Assembly (NCBI GenBank): GCA_963678705.1
Contig: OY783217.1
Span: 5,518,001 to 5,582,000, forward strand
Direction: 5' to 3'
Length of the DNA stretch: 64,000 bases
From: Panorpa germanica
Taxonomy: Eukaryota; Arthropoda; Insecta; Mecoptera; Panorpidae
In this document: piece after piece, positions 49,680-60,484 of the stretch
Position numbering within the stretch: the first letter of the stretch is position 1
Layout of the letters: every line of letters starts with the position of its first letter
The notes under the pieces: generated by a model
Database searches by the model: none
What the model was told of the DNA's origin: nothing
The model's input: only the letters and a program-made list of their open reading frames with translations
Program-made: the position numbers and the translations under genes

Positions 49680-51850
49680 CAATATTAAATATTATTTAAT
49701 AAACCTATTTAATAGAAATAAATCTTTGTTTTCTGGTAGAATATTACGTGTTGGTGACTAAAAATAGAATGTTACTTTTGAAATTCTGATGACAGAAAAC
49801 ATAACACGTTTCTAGAAATCAGAGATCATTAATTTTTGTTTCTAATATTTTAAATTTAAAAGCTCTCTGCTAGATAGATTTAAGTTTGTTATATTCATGC
49901 AATGATGTAAGGAAATATTTCCATTGACACCCAATTCTCAATTGTCAATTTGTCGCTCCTTCATTAAAAAGGATTTATTTGCATCCTTTTGGGAGTTTAG
50001 GGCTACTATTATTAATTATTTTTAAAAAAGCAGAAATCCTTTAGGGACTCAAAATTTTCACCGTACTTCTAAGGCATTCAAAACTGCGATATTATTTTTA
50101 CAAAATAGTTTATTATATAAAGTATTTTATATTGTGTTCTGCATTTATTAATACTTAAAAATTGGTGAGCGTATCATCGTAGTAACAAAGATATTCTACG
50201 TTTACTGATCAAGCTGTATCACTCATCTGTATTTGTATATATAGACTATGAAAATATAACACTCAATTGAAATCATGGCGTACTGGTTATTATTTAATTT
50301 AAATTAATTCAAATTTAAATCTATACGAAAGAAGAGGTCAGATTATTACTATAACAGTTCCGTAGAAAATTGTACGTATATAAACGGCTTGATAAAAAAG
50401 TGTACTCAGCATAATTTTGTGCAATATATGCATTACATTCGGAAAGTAAAACAGTTGATGACGCAACATTCAAACCTAGATAAAATATAACTGTGATTCA
50501 TGAATCGAACCTACAAATATAGCAATCTGACATCAACGTTTTCGGCTAATATGTTCTCCGTAGAATATTTAGCAATTTACTTTATTCGGTAATAAATACT
50601 CGGTGAGTGTAATAAAAGGAAGTGGAAATTTATACAAAATGTGGACGAATAGTAATTTTAATTTATGAGACGACGTCTTTATTTTAATCAGACAGAGTGG
50701 TATTATTACAGAGGACATACTACATATTAAAGAGAAGTGTTATATTTGACCAAAAACCATATACTTATAAAAATATTTTTAAAAATGAGCTACAGGATAA
50801 AATTACTTTCTGTATTAGGTTGTTTAAATCTTTGCTTCTAAAACCGCTTGCTAAAATAGATGGCAGCAGTGTACATGTTATTAAAGTTTAATTAGCTTTT
50901 TATATCAATAATTACATATGAAACATTCATATTACATGTGAAATACCTATATATTTGGAAACGATGTGGTTAACTTTTTGTTATATGAGTTCTCGAAACC
51001 ATACATAAACCATAAACAAGCATACTAGGAGATCTTCGGTGATAGGATTACCTTTGGAAATAGGTAGACATTGAAAAGAAGAAATTGTTTGGTGATTTGA
51101 ATACTTTTATTAATATTAAACTGTATTGTAACCAGCAGTGGATTATGTTGTTTGGAGGTCCTAAACGGTGAAATTATATGGTGCCATATGAATACAATAC
51201 ATTTTTTGGGCCCCTCTTTAGTTGAGCTTAATCCACCTTTGATTGTAACCAATCAATTTTTATGCAAAATAAACAAATTTTATGTGTATATGTTTGACAT
51301 TGATTTTAAAAGAAAACGCCACATAACTGTAAGCGCTCGAGGTGACCATTATGTGAATCACAAAAGTTGCGCCACTGAACGAATTGTTTTAAATATATGA
51401 CCGTGTTCTTAAAAATGTCAATTGCTTAATTATCTGTCTTATTAATAACTAGAATATTGACTTGCAAAAATGAAATGCATGTTGCAATTCAATTCATATC
51501 GCGTGTAATATATACTTTTATATTTGTAAACAAATTGTCACTACATCCTCTTGTTGGCGATCGGTTCGAACAAACTATTCTCTGAGTCAGGATTTTTGAT
51601 AATTAGTCAATTACGGCATGAGTGACCCAATTGATGTATCGATGAAGCTGCTTAAATATTAGCATAGTGCTCTTCGGTTATACGAGAATAAAAACCATAA
51701 GAATTTACATAATATATTATATAAAATATTGTACATATAAATTCTATTAGGTCGTCGATAGTACGTTAAATAAATATAATAAAAAAAAATTATATTTCTA
51801 AAAAAAAAATGTTCTTTTGTACATAGACCTTTTTCGACAATTTTATATAA
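49680..51850. other. AT-rich non-coding DNA
   Basis: No supported gene. A SINE tail fragment lies at 51,020-51,085. Short frames at 50,697 and 51,152 have no domain or splice context. Confidence 0.4.
51020..51085 (+). repeat. SINE tail fragment
   Basis: GATCTTCGGTGATAGGATTA, TTTGGAAATAGGTAGACATT follows the tail order of the SINE copies at 17,685 and 18,050, with divergence. Confidence 0.4.
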
Positions 51851-52376
51851 TATATACGTTTTATGTTCAGTGGAAATTTGAGTCAGTGATTTTTATTTAT
51901 TATAGTGTTATTACAGATGGAAATTAGGTGACATTTTTTAATGAAATACTAAATACGCCACATAGGTGCTACAATTTCAACGATATGAAACCCAACAACA
52001 AAAATTCTGAGTAAGTTATATAGTAATTCTATTAGGGTTGCCAACCATTCGCCTGTGAAAAGGATAATCTTTTTTTCATACCTTTCGGCATGTGTTTTTC
52101 TATGAGATCACGACCTTCTTTTGTATGTTCCTTTGTTTCTTCTAAAATATGATTTGTTCACTATGTTTTGCACTTTCACATCTTGTTTTGTTTAAGAAGG
52201 ATCGTTGAATAAAGTTTTTTCCTTACACGTTAAGAAGTTGACAACCCAACTACAATCAAATTGCATGCAGAATAAGTAATAAAATGTAAATAAAAGAAAA
52301 TTATGTTTTGGTAATTTTATGCTAGACATAATAAAGCAAGGTTCGCGTGATGTTTATAAAATAACAGGGCGTATTT
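51850..52376 (+). repeat. Duplicated block, copy 1 (putative first exon with flanks)
   Basis: About 500 bases matching 53,175-53,650 at moderate divergence. Shared landmarks in order: GTTCAGTGG, TATAGTGTTAT, a (G/A)TGACtTTcTTTAA frame, a GTAAGT donor, TTTGTATGTTCC, TTTAAGAAGGATCGTTG, TTAAGAAGTTGA, GAATTGCATG/AAATTGCATG, TTAGAcATAATAA and AAAATAACAGGG. In this copy the frame 51,928-52,010 (27 codons plus two bases) begins GTG instead of ATG, with an in-frame ATG at 51,985 further on. A CCCAGTAAACA MITE inserted at its right edge after the duplication. Confidence 0.55.
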
Positions 52377-52751
52377 CCCAGTAAACAATTTGGTGAAGTG
52401 TCCTATTTGGTGAAGTTCGAGTCACTCGTACAATTCTATTCTAACGCTTTACAAGTTCTCTACCTGTCACAGATTTTGTGTTAGTTTTTCATAATAATAT
52501 TCTTTCTTTTTCCAACATCATTCATTAAGTATTTCTGTTTCTTTCCCACATGGGTATATTTTTATTATCCGGTCATAAATCATAAACCTACTCCGCTTTT
52601 AATTCAGCAGTGAACCGTCGTTGCAATGTCTGTAGCTCATAAAAAGGACCTTTCCTTTGAACGACTGAATAGAAAACGAACACGTTCCAGACAAAAAATT
52701 CATGATACGTAATAGAAATTAAGTAGAATTTACTCCAAAATGTTTACTGGG
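52377..52751 (+). mobile_element. CCCAGTAAACA MITE, long subfamily with insertion
   Basis: TIRs as in the other copies, flanked by TT on both sides. It matches the 44,222 copy at both ends, but about 120 bases of extra sequence (around TTAGTTTTTCATAATAATAT to CATAAACCTACTC) sit in the middle, so another element may have inserted or recombined here. 375 bases. Confidence 0.8.
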
Positions 52752-53193
52752 TTGTATACTATACACGAATATTCGTACGCTTCTTAGAAATATTGTTGTA
52801 GGGTTGAGAAGTCACACTATTTATTTTTTTAAATTTATATCGTCTTTCAACAAACGGTCCTTTTGGATCAATAGAAAAACGCGATATTTTAATAATTATT
52901 AATTTTAGTCCGCACAACAACCTAACTCTTGTACATAAAGTGTACGCCGGATGCTAGTACTTATTGGATACATCGATAATAGCAAAGATCGATTCTGATT
53001 TAATTAATATAATTAAATTGAGATATTTGTTAAGTTGTAGTTTTTGATATGTGATAAGATTAAATGCAATACATAATTATATATCGTTTATAATACGATA
53101 AATCAAGTTTATCCTTATTTAATATCAAAACAACTCAAAAACAACATTTTTGAGTATATTTTTATCAAAAGTGTATGTTATAAATGTTTTGTG

Positions 53194-53293
53194 TTCAGTG
53201 GGAATATGACTTAGTGATTATAGTGTTATAATAAAAGATGACTTTCTTTAACAGAATACTTAAAAAACGTATCAAAAGGAATACTAAGTAAGT
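53194..53293 (+). promoter_or_regulatory. Putative initiator and first-exon donor of duplicated block, copy 2
   Basis: TTCAGTG at 53,194 fits the arthropod initiator (TCAGT), and the donor GTAAGT is at 53,288. The paired copy has TTCAGTG at 51,866 and GTAAGT at 52,011. Transcription itself is not shown by the sequence. Confidence 0.35.
53238..53287 (+). CDS. Putative short first coding exon, unknown gene
   Basis: ATG then 15 codons (MTFFNRILKKRIKRNT) and two bases before a consensus GTAAGT donor. The duplicate at 51,928 reads VTFFNEIL... in the same frame, longer, and reaches its own donor also two bases into a codon. Shared frame, shared phase and shared upstream TTCAGTG favour a real first exon over chance. 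The protein is not recognised, and no second exon was found before the window ends. Confidence 0.35.
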
Positions 53294-53691
53294 AATAGTA
53301 AGATTGCGATTTATTCTTGTCTGAAAAGTTCCTTGTTTCATACGTTTCGTCCCGTTCTTTGAGATCAACATTACTTTTTTGTATGTTCCCTTATTTTTTC
53401 TAAAAATTTGATTTGGTCACAATGTTTACTCCTTCATATAAAGTTCTGTTTAAGAAGGATCGTTGCCCAAAGTCATTTCCATACCTGTTAAGAAGTTGAA
53501 TTGCATGTAGAATGAATAAAATATGAAAATAAGAAAAAAGAATTATTGTAAAAGAAAATTACGAATATAATTTGGTATTTGTATGTTAGATATAATAACG
53601 CAAGGATTATGTGATGCTTATAAAATAAAAGGGTGTATTCCTTACAAACATTTTTTCGTATCGTAGTAATGTCGAATAGCTTGATTACAAT

Positions 53692-54019
53692 GGGCTTGTG
53701 TCCTCATTTTTTAGTGGTCGATTTTTCAATTGTTGATTGAAATTGATGTTAATAAATGTGTATTGGCGTGTCTATTTTATTAAATATCTAAATATTGACG
53801 GAGATATAGCAATTAAAAATTAGAATTGTAGTTTTAGCGCTAGAAATGGTCGGCTATATTTGTATGACGTGAAATGCATTTTAACGTCAGTTATTTGTTG
53901 AGTAGGTCAGTGCTGTGGTAATGTTCTGAAGCTGTTGGTAGTCAAATAATCAAGTCAAGTCAAAGAATAATAAGTTTTTATTTTATTTAACCCTGCTAAG
54001 GTAGACATAATATTAGAAT
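53692..54019 (-). mobile_element. GGGCTTGTGTCCT MITE, truncated inverted copy
   Basis: Starts GGGCTTGTGTCCTCATTTTT and matches, in reverse, the right half of the 54,425 copy through GCTAAGGTAGACATAATATT, then stops. With that copy it forms a large imperfect inverted repeat. Confidence 0.75.
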
Positions 54020-54424
54020 TAGAAATCAATGGCAAATAAACAAGACTGAAACTCAAATGAAAACGCGTAGAAATGTCACAAGGAATGCCTATAATGAAAA
54101 CCTAAAATCTATAATTACTTATAGAATTATATTTAATTAATGCCAGATAAAAATTGTTGTGAAAACAAAAACCCATTGAAATATGCAAAGGAATTTAAAA
54201 TAATAATAACAAATATAGCAATATTTACTATTGGAAACACGAAGAAAGAAAACAAATTAAGAAATAGAAACATACGTGAGTTCAAATATATTAATTTCAC
54301 AAACAAAGAAACAAATGAAATAACTTTGCATATGATCAACACAAATACAAGATTTATTGGTATTGGTATAAGCCAAAGACTATACCGCCAAAAAAAACTC
54401 CGTAATTGGGTTATGAACCATAAT
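54020..54424. repeat. Spacer with a second dispersed repeat
   Basis: Contains AATGCCTATAATGAAAACCT, AAAATCTA, similar to 21,645-21,695 next to the (AT)n-Helitron. The 134-codon frame starting at 54,140 is AT-driven and runs into the next MITE, so it is not a gene. Confidence 0.35.
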
Positions 54425-55047
54425 GGGCTTGTGTCCTATGTCTTAATTTCTATAAAAGTGTACTATATATTGATAAAGTGGGTTACTAGAACCTCAAATG
54501 TTCAATTATTTTTTAATAACTCCTTATATGTTAAGGGATATTAACAATTAAAAAAGTAATTTTGTCTCTTTAATTATTAAATGGATTCAACGTTGTACAC
54601 ATTCCAAATGCATGTGACATCACAACCGCTGCCAACCATACATCTCATAAATCTCTGCTATATCTATTTATATAACAAAATATCAAATATTATTTACAGC
54701 TATTTCAAGGAACAATAAAATTCCAATATTAAGTCTGCCTTAGCAGGGTTAAATAAAATAAAAACTTATTATTCTTTGACTTGACTTGATTATTCGACTA
54801 CCAACAGCTACAGAACATTACCACAGCACTGACCTACTCAACAAATAACTGACGTTAAAATGCATTTCACGTCATACAAATATGGCCGACCATTTCTAGC
54901 GCTAAAACTACAATCCAAACTTTTAATTGCTATATCTCTGTCAATATTTAGATATTTAATAAAATAGACGCGCCAATACACATTTATTAACATCAATTTC
55001 AATCAACAATTGAAAAATCGATCACTAAAAAATGAGGACACAAGCCC
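54425..55047 (+). mobile_element. GGGCTTGTGTCCT MITE, intact copy
   Basis: GGGCTTGTGTCCT and AGGACACAAGCCC form 13-bp perfect TIRs 623 bases apart, flanked by AT on both sides. No open frame of note. It is the best reference copy of the family (others at 45,452, 53,692 and 56,606). Confidence 0.8.
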
Positions 55048-55071
55048 ATTGAATTTATATAAAACTGCACT

Positions 55072-56060
55072 GTATATTGATAAAGTAATCTATTAAACCT
55101 CAAATATTCAACTATTTTTATTCAATTTAGATATTACAGAAGTTATTACCGATTTAAATATTCATTTTTGACCCTTTAATAGTTAGGAAGATAATAAATT
55201 AGAAAATATAACCGACTTATAGACATCATTTCCTTCTTCTTCACTACTATTTTCGTAGCATTACCATCGCTGAGAAACAACAGAGTGTAAGGTCTGTCTC
55301 AGTATGGGACCGTATTTAAGCGACGGCGTATTCGGACGTAAATCGGCGGATTGGATGAGCTACAAAGCAAACCGCCTATGTGTGTCACAGATGTCTGTAG
55401 TTGTGTATTAGGGGGTGTATTGGAGTTCTTTAGCACTTATATAATTTATCATGAGAGCAAACTTTAACTTTAATTTTTATCGATACACTACTGGTATTAA
55501 AGGGGCTTTAGCATTTATTATATATCTGAGTTCTGGTTGTCGGGAATTTAAATTTAGTTCTATCGTTTGGTATCGGTATCGGTGTCCATGATTCACTGAA
55601 ATACAAACATAAACTGCATGGAGAACATACTCGTCACAAGCGATGTCGCCGATAGATTTCATTTGAACCGTATTGCAGCGTAACAACAAGCGATCTTAGG
55701 TATCCCCTCCAGTCTGAGGCGGCTGTTTGCATTTACAAAGGTTCGGATAGGATATCGTTGTAGTAGTGGTAACGCTTGGATAAAATTCGCCTTTATGCGG
55801 TTCTAATGTGCGAGGTAGTGCCGCCCGTATTCGGACGGCTTTGTAGCTTGCAGTCTGAGAGCTCCAGAGAGATCTCATTACATTTACATGGTTCGGATAG
55901 GTAAAGCGTAGTAGCCCGTATACGTCCGGCAGAAATTCGCTTAAATACGGTGCCATACTGAGACAGGCCTAAAACAAATGTAGATTTAAACGTCACAGCG
56001 CTAGCAGCTACTGCGATGACCCATAAAGTTTAGATATAATGATGTGGTTTAATATCTAAA
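55072..56060 (+). mobile_element. Older relative of the 623-bp MITE, split by another MITE
   Basis: TGCACTGTATATTGATAAAG, ...CCTCAAATATTCAACTATTT parallels the 623-bp family (and 58,346) with strong divergence. The copy is interrupted at 55,288-55,972 by the GGTCTGTCTCAGTATGG element and seems to continue after it with GATGACCCATAAAGTTTAGA, like GACCCATAATGTTTGAATAT at 58,837. Confidence 0.5.
55288..55972. mobile_element. MITE with GGTCTGTCTCAGTATGG termini
   Basis: About 36 bases at each end are inverted (AGGTCTGTCTCAGTATGG, CACCGTATTTAAGCG and the mirror CGCTTAAATACGG, TGCCATACTGAGACAGGCCT). The interior shares GGTTCGGATAGG, GTAAAGCG and TTCGGACGGCTTTG with the 15,095 element. 685 bases, non-coding; the antisense frames inside are artefacts. 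Confidence 0.75.
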
Positions 56061-56249
56061 TCTGTGGTTTTCCTTTTTTAGTAGGGGTTATCGCCGTGTT
56101 ATAAGAGGAACTTTTAATTTTAATTTTTATCTTACACGACATATTGTAATCATCGATACTACTATACATTGATTCTAATCAATTTAGTGTTGTTATGCGG
56201 GCGTTTGTAAATAACGTCATTGTTTAACCTGCAGATTTAGATATACGAG

Positions 56250-56360
56250 TATGATAAGAGGAAATGTGATAATTTATTTCAAGTATTATTACGATAAATC
56301 TATATCGAGTTTGTTCTTATTTATTCTTGATATCAAACGAATTAAAAAGCTGGTCAATTA
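56250..56360 (+). repeat. Partial third copy of the duplicated-block upstream region
   Basis: ACGATAAATCTATATCGAGT, TTGTTCTTATTTATTCTTGA, TATCAAACGAATTAAAAA resembles 53,090-53,145. The putative exon itself is not present here. Confidence 0.4.
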
Positions 56361-56605
56361 CTTCTTTTGAATAAATTAATTTTTAAAACCAAAGTTTAAT
56401 TAGTATCACAATGTCTTTATCAATCTTTATCATTACGAAGAAATTCTTTCATTAATATAAAAAAAATATGGTGAAGTACATATAGAATGTTATACAATTA
56501 TATCTATACAGGGTCTCCCAATATTCAACGATAAGCGGGCACCAGAGGGTGGTTCTGTTCATGACTACACAAGAAAAAAAGAAAAAAAAAATTATCTCAT
56601 TTTGT

Positions 56606-57193
56606 TTGATTGAAATTGATGTTAATAAATGTGTATGGCTTGTCTGTTTTATTAAATATCTAAATGTTGACAGAGATATAGTAATTAAAAATTTGAATTG
56701 TAGTTTTACCGCTAGAAATGCTCGGCCATATTTATGTGACGTGAAATGCATTTTATTGTCAGTTATTTGTTGAGTAGGTCAGTGCTGTGGTAATGTTTTG
56801 TTGCTGTTGGTAGTCGAAATAATCAAGTCAAGTCAAAGAATAATAAGTTTTAATTTTATTTAACCCTGTTACGGCAGACATAATATTAGAATTTTATTGT
56901 TCCTTTAAATAGCTGTAAATAATATTTGATATTTTGATATATACGAGTAAATACATATAGCAGAGATTTATGAGCTGTAAGGTTGGTAGCGGTTGTGATG
57001 TCACATGCACTTGGAATGTATACAACGTTGAATACCTTTAATAATTAAAGAGACAAAATTACTTTTTTAATTGTTAATATCTCTTAACATATAAGGAGTT
57101 ATTAAAAAATAATTGAACATTTGAGGTTCTAGTAACCCATTTTATCAATATATAGTACACTTTTATAGAAATTAAGACATAGGACACAAGCCA
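56606..57193 (-). mobile_element. GGGCTTGTGTCCT MITE, 5'-shortened inverted copy
   Basis: Matches the 54,425 copy in reverse from GATTGAAATTGATGTTAATA to the terminal AGGACACAAGCC. The other terminus is replaced by an A-rich stretch at 56,570-56,592. Confidence 0.7.
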
Positions 57194-57439
57194 ATTCAAA
57201 TGTTATGTAGGTATAACTCATAACAAGGTTCACAAGTCCATAAGATTAACCCATTTTCTGTATCTATTCATCGTAGAATCGCGCAAATCCATGTAAATAG
57301 AGAACCATCTAAAAAAACACAAACATTTATTTTTAAAATATGTGATATGTATAAATAACAAATATATAATCTCTTTTTTTAATAATTAAATAGAAGTTAT
57401 ACCCGGAACTTATAAAAATGTATGAACATGATACGTTTG

Positions 57440-57750
57440 ACCCCTCCATGCCCTTAAATCCTTGAACTGGCGTCATCAGGTCGTAAAACAACCCTCACGA
57501 GTTCACCACATCTGATGGAATCGTCATGGCGACGCCCGACATCGGTTCACGACGTCGCACAGGCGCAGAATCCACACTGACCTCGGCTTCTGTTCCTGGC
57601 TCACTCTAGAAGGTGTCAAAATTATATTTCCTTTTGCTCCATCGTTCGCAAGAGTCGTGCAACCGACTCCATTATACCGAAACATCGAAGCCGAAGCCCG
57701 TGTACGCCTGCACCCAAAGACGAACTAGGCGAGTGGAAATGTGCGAGGTC
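57440..57750. other. GC-rich, CpG-containing island of unknown nature
   Basis: A 300-base block (…GACGCCCGACATCGGTTCAC, GACGTCGCACAGGCGCAG…) far richer in GC and CpG than its surroundings. One plus frame stays open for about 65 codons (57,581-57,776) without an ATG or good splice sites. It might be a promoter or 5' exon of an unseen gene, or a young transposon fragment. I recognise neither protein nor repeat. Confidence 0.3.
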
Positions 57751-57955
57751 TATATATTGCAGACTGTTATAGACTGATAGCAGAAATAGAAACTGACGAC
57801 TAGATAAGAAAATTCCACTGGGTTCTGAATAGATTTCGGATTATTAGGTATTCTGAATATTTATTCGTAACTATACCGATTCGTTTTCTAATTTTATTAA
57901 CAATTAAAAGAAAAATATGGAGATGTAACTATTTAAAATTTGTTAGTCTTTAATG

Positions 57956-58310
57956 TCGGTTTCACACCAGAGAGACAGTTCCATAAAACACGAACAAAAC
58001 CTTGTTTTTTCTGAACAAAAACACCAATGTTTACACCAAACATTTTTCTTTTGTTGCTGTTTTAGTAAACAAAACACATTATCATTTGGAGTCGATATCT
58101 ACTTGGTTTGAACACGCAGTTTTGTTTTTTGTGAACACTAGCGCTTGTCAGTTGTTGTTTATCATGTTTATAATTTTTATGGGACACACAGAAAAACACT
58201 AAAAATAAAACCAGTCTGTTCAGTGAAAAACAGAACTGTTTTAAAATGAAACAAAACATGTTTTTGTTTTGTTTTTTGACAACAAAACTGTCTCTCTGGT
58301 GTGAAACCGG
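57956..58310. mobile_element. MITE with CGGTTTCACACCAGAGAGAC termini
   Basis: CGGTTTCACACCAGAGAGAC followed by AGTT at the left mirrors AACTGTCTCTCTGGTGTG followed by AAACCG at the right, about 24 bases of near-perfect TIR. The interior is rich in AACAAAAC/GTTTTGTT words that also pair. 355 bases. Frames on both strands here are shadows of this symmetry. Confidence 0.8.
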
Positions 58311-58345
58311 AATAAGGCTCGCCATTGGGTGTACCATAACTGAAT

Positions 58346-59052
58346 GTATATAATACTGCACTGTATATTGATAAAGTTGGCAATTTAAACCTCAAATAAC
58401 CATTTATTTTTATTCAATTCGTGATGTTATAGAAGTTATTAGGGATTGAATTAGTCATTTTCTTTTCCTTTAATAATTAAATGTGTAAAAATTTACAAAA
58501 ACGACTGAGTTCACAATGTAATTTGGTTAAGTGTCATGTTTTGTGACGTTTCTATCACTACTACACTTCAATTATAGTTCGCAATAACTTTATCTTCTTT
58601 AGTATTCCGACAGGAGGACATATAAAATAGACATTTCATATGAACGACAGTGAGAAACTGAACTGTAAATGAACTCTTTCATGACAAGAAAATCATACGT
58701 ATACGTTTTTCATATGTTTACTGTGTTGTTTCGTTACCTTCTCCCCCACTACTATTTGCTAACCTTTACAATCACTGTTAAACAAGAGGAGTGCAAAAGA
58801 GATGCAGTATTAAACATCAAAGCTAGACCCTAAAGACCCATAATGTTTGAATATAATGTTGTGACATAAAACGAAAAATAAATAACATAACTTATTATAT
58901 TCTAATCAGTTTCTGACTCCATCAACTAATAAGATAACCACCGGAATATTATGCAATTAACTCGTTAATTTTTGTATATTTAATAAAATAAAAACGCCGA
59001 TATACGTGTATTAACCAATATTTCAATAAAGAATTAAAAAATCGACCATCGA
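58346..59052 (+). mobile_element. Older relative of the 623-bp MITE, split by a CCCAGTAAACA MITE
   Basis: TGCACTGTATATTGATAAAG near the start and TTCAATAAAGAATTAAAAAA, TCGACCATCGAG near the end parallel the two ends of the 623-bp family. The decayed CCCAGTAAACA element at 58,513-58,725 sits inside. Confidence 0.45.
58513..58725 (+). mobile_element. CCCAGTAAACA MITE, decayed copy
   Basis: The interior matches the 42-kb copies (GTGACGTTTCTATCACTA, GACATTTCATATGAACGACA, AACTCTTTCATGACAAGAAA). The right end reads TGTTTACTGTG and the left TIR is lost. Confidence 0.6.
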
Positions 59053-60484
59053 GTTCTAATTAATATTCGCTGGTTGATAATTAGACTCTCAAGTAGCTTT
59101 TTAGAGGGGATTGATAAAACAATGATCTTGACGACGATTTAGTGCTTTTACTAACGTTTATAAAACGTGATTCTATTTTTACAGACGGTCAACGACGGTA
59201 AGCTCTCGTTAATATAACATTGCTCCACAGCATACAGGCCGCACCACCCGTTCCATAGTACGTGTAGTAAAATATTGAAGTTCTACGTGAAACATAACCA
59301 AATCTATGAAAATCGCGTAGTGTTCTACGAATAAAAATGTTTAAAATAAATAACATGGATTATAAACCAAATAAAAATAAAATTAGATAATAAAATATGT
59401 GAAAGAACAAAGGTGTATTTAATAAAATAAATTCAAAGCTTCCAAAACACCAAAAATAAAGGAATCCCTTTAGAAAAGTAAGTACTTGCTCCAAATAATG
59501 ATTTTTTAATTACGTGTAATGTTTACTAAATTAATTGTTTTCTTAAATTAATTAATAATATTTATTAGTATTAATATTGTACTTTGTAAATATTGTTAGT
59601 TGATTATGTTATTATTATTCGATTTAAATTTATTTGTCGTATAGAAGAATGATACATGTATAATATTTATTAATTTGTATTTGTATTTAACAATAAATAC
59701 ATTTGCAAATAAGAAAAAACACAAAACAATCAAATAAAACTAAAATAAATGTTTAGCAATTTTTAAAAAACAATAATTTTAAACATCTGTATAAATAGTA
59801 TATATGCGCTAAAACCCAAAACGAAATTAATTTCATTTTTACATTATTATTCAATATATTTTTATAGAAATTTAACAACATTTTTTGTATTAAAAACGAA
59901 AAATCGAAACTGAATATAAAAAAAAAATATTTTACATGACCTTAAATTTTTAAAAGTAAAATATACCTGAAGTAGTAATCAAAATTAGTTGCCACATTTA
60001 AAAATTAAAACCCACACGGGTAATACGTAAATAATTGTTTACTTATATGTTAGATAAGCAAATTTCAAAATTGAGTTAAAAGTTTTATATAAAATTACCA
60101 TTTTATTTATGAGTATATAGATAAATATGCAGAACTGTAAAACAAAGAAATCGTGCAAACAGTGCTGTACCGAGATTAATCGACGACATTTAGTATTTTT
60201 CTTTTGTATCGACTAGTCTCAATTGCTTTTCAGCTTATATGAAATACCTTTTTTTTTACTCCCGCGCAAAATTGTATCAAATTAATTAAATTGAGTTCAG
60301 AATGCCTTCCAGCTTATCTGAAATTACCGCACTACTATATTAGGTGAGACTGGGCCAATAAAATGCAAAATATGGAACACACTGAAAACTGTCCACATTA
60401 GCAGGAAATCGCGAGGTTAATATGATAGTCTTTTAGAATTTATTCGTAAAAAATGTAATGTTTATTTTATGTATCATTTACTTA
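59053..60484. other. AT-rich non-coding DNA
   Basis: No supported feature. Confidence 0.4.

Larger units (their letters stand above)
53175..53650 (+). repeat. Duplicated block, copy 2
   Basis: Partner of 51,850-52,376. Sequence upstream of it (53,050-53,160; GATAAATCAAGTTTATCC, TTATTTAATATCAAAAC) also resembles 56,250-56,360, a third, partial copy. Confidence 0.55.

Noticed and set aside
54140..54544. A 134-codon frame.
   Set aside because: Lys/Asn/Ile-rich translation of AT-rich spacer running into a MITE, with an overlapping antisense frame.
57998..58395. Overlapping frames on both strands at 58,000-58,400.
   Set aside because: They are by-products of the long inverted ends of the MITE at 57,956-58,310.
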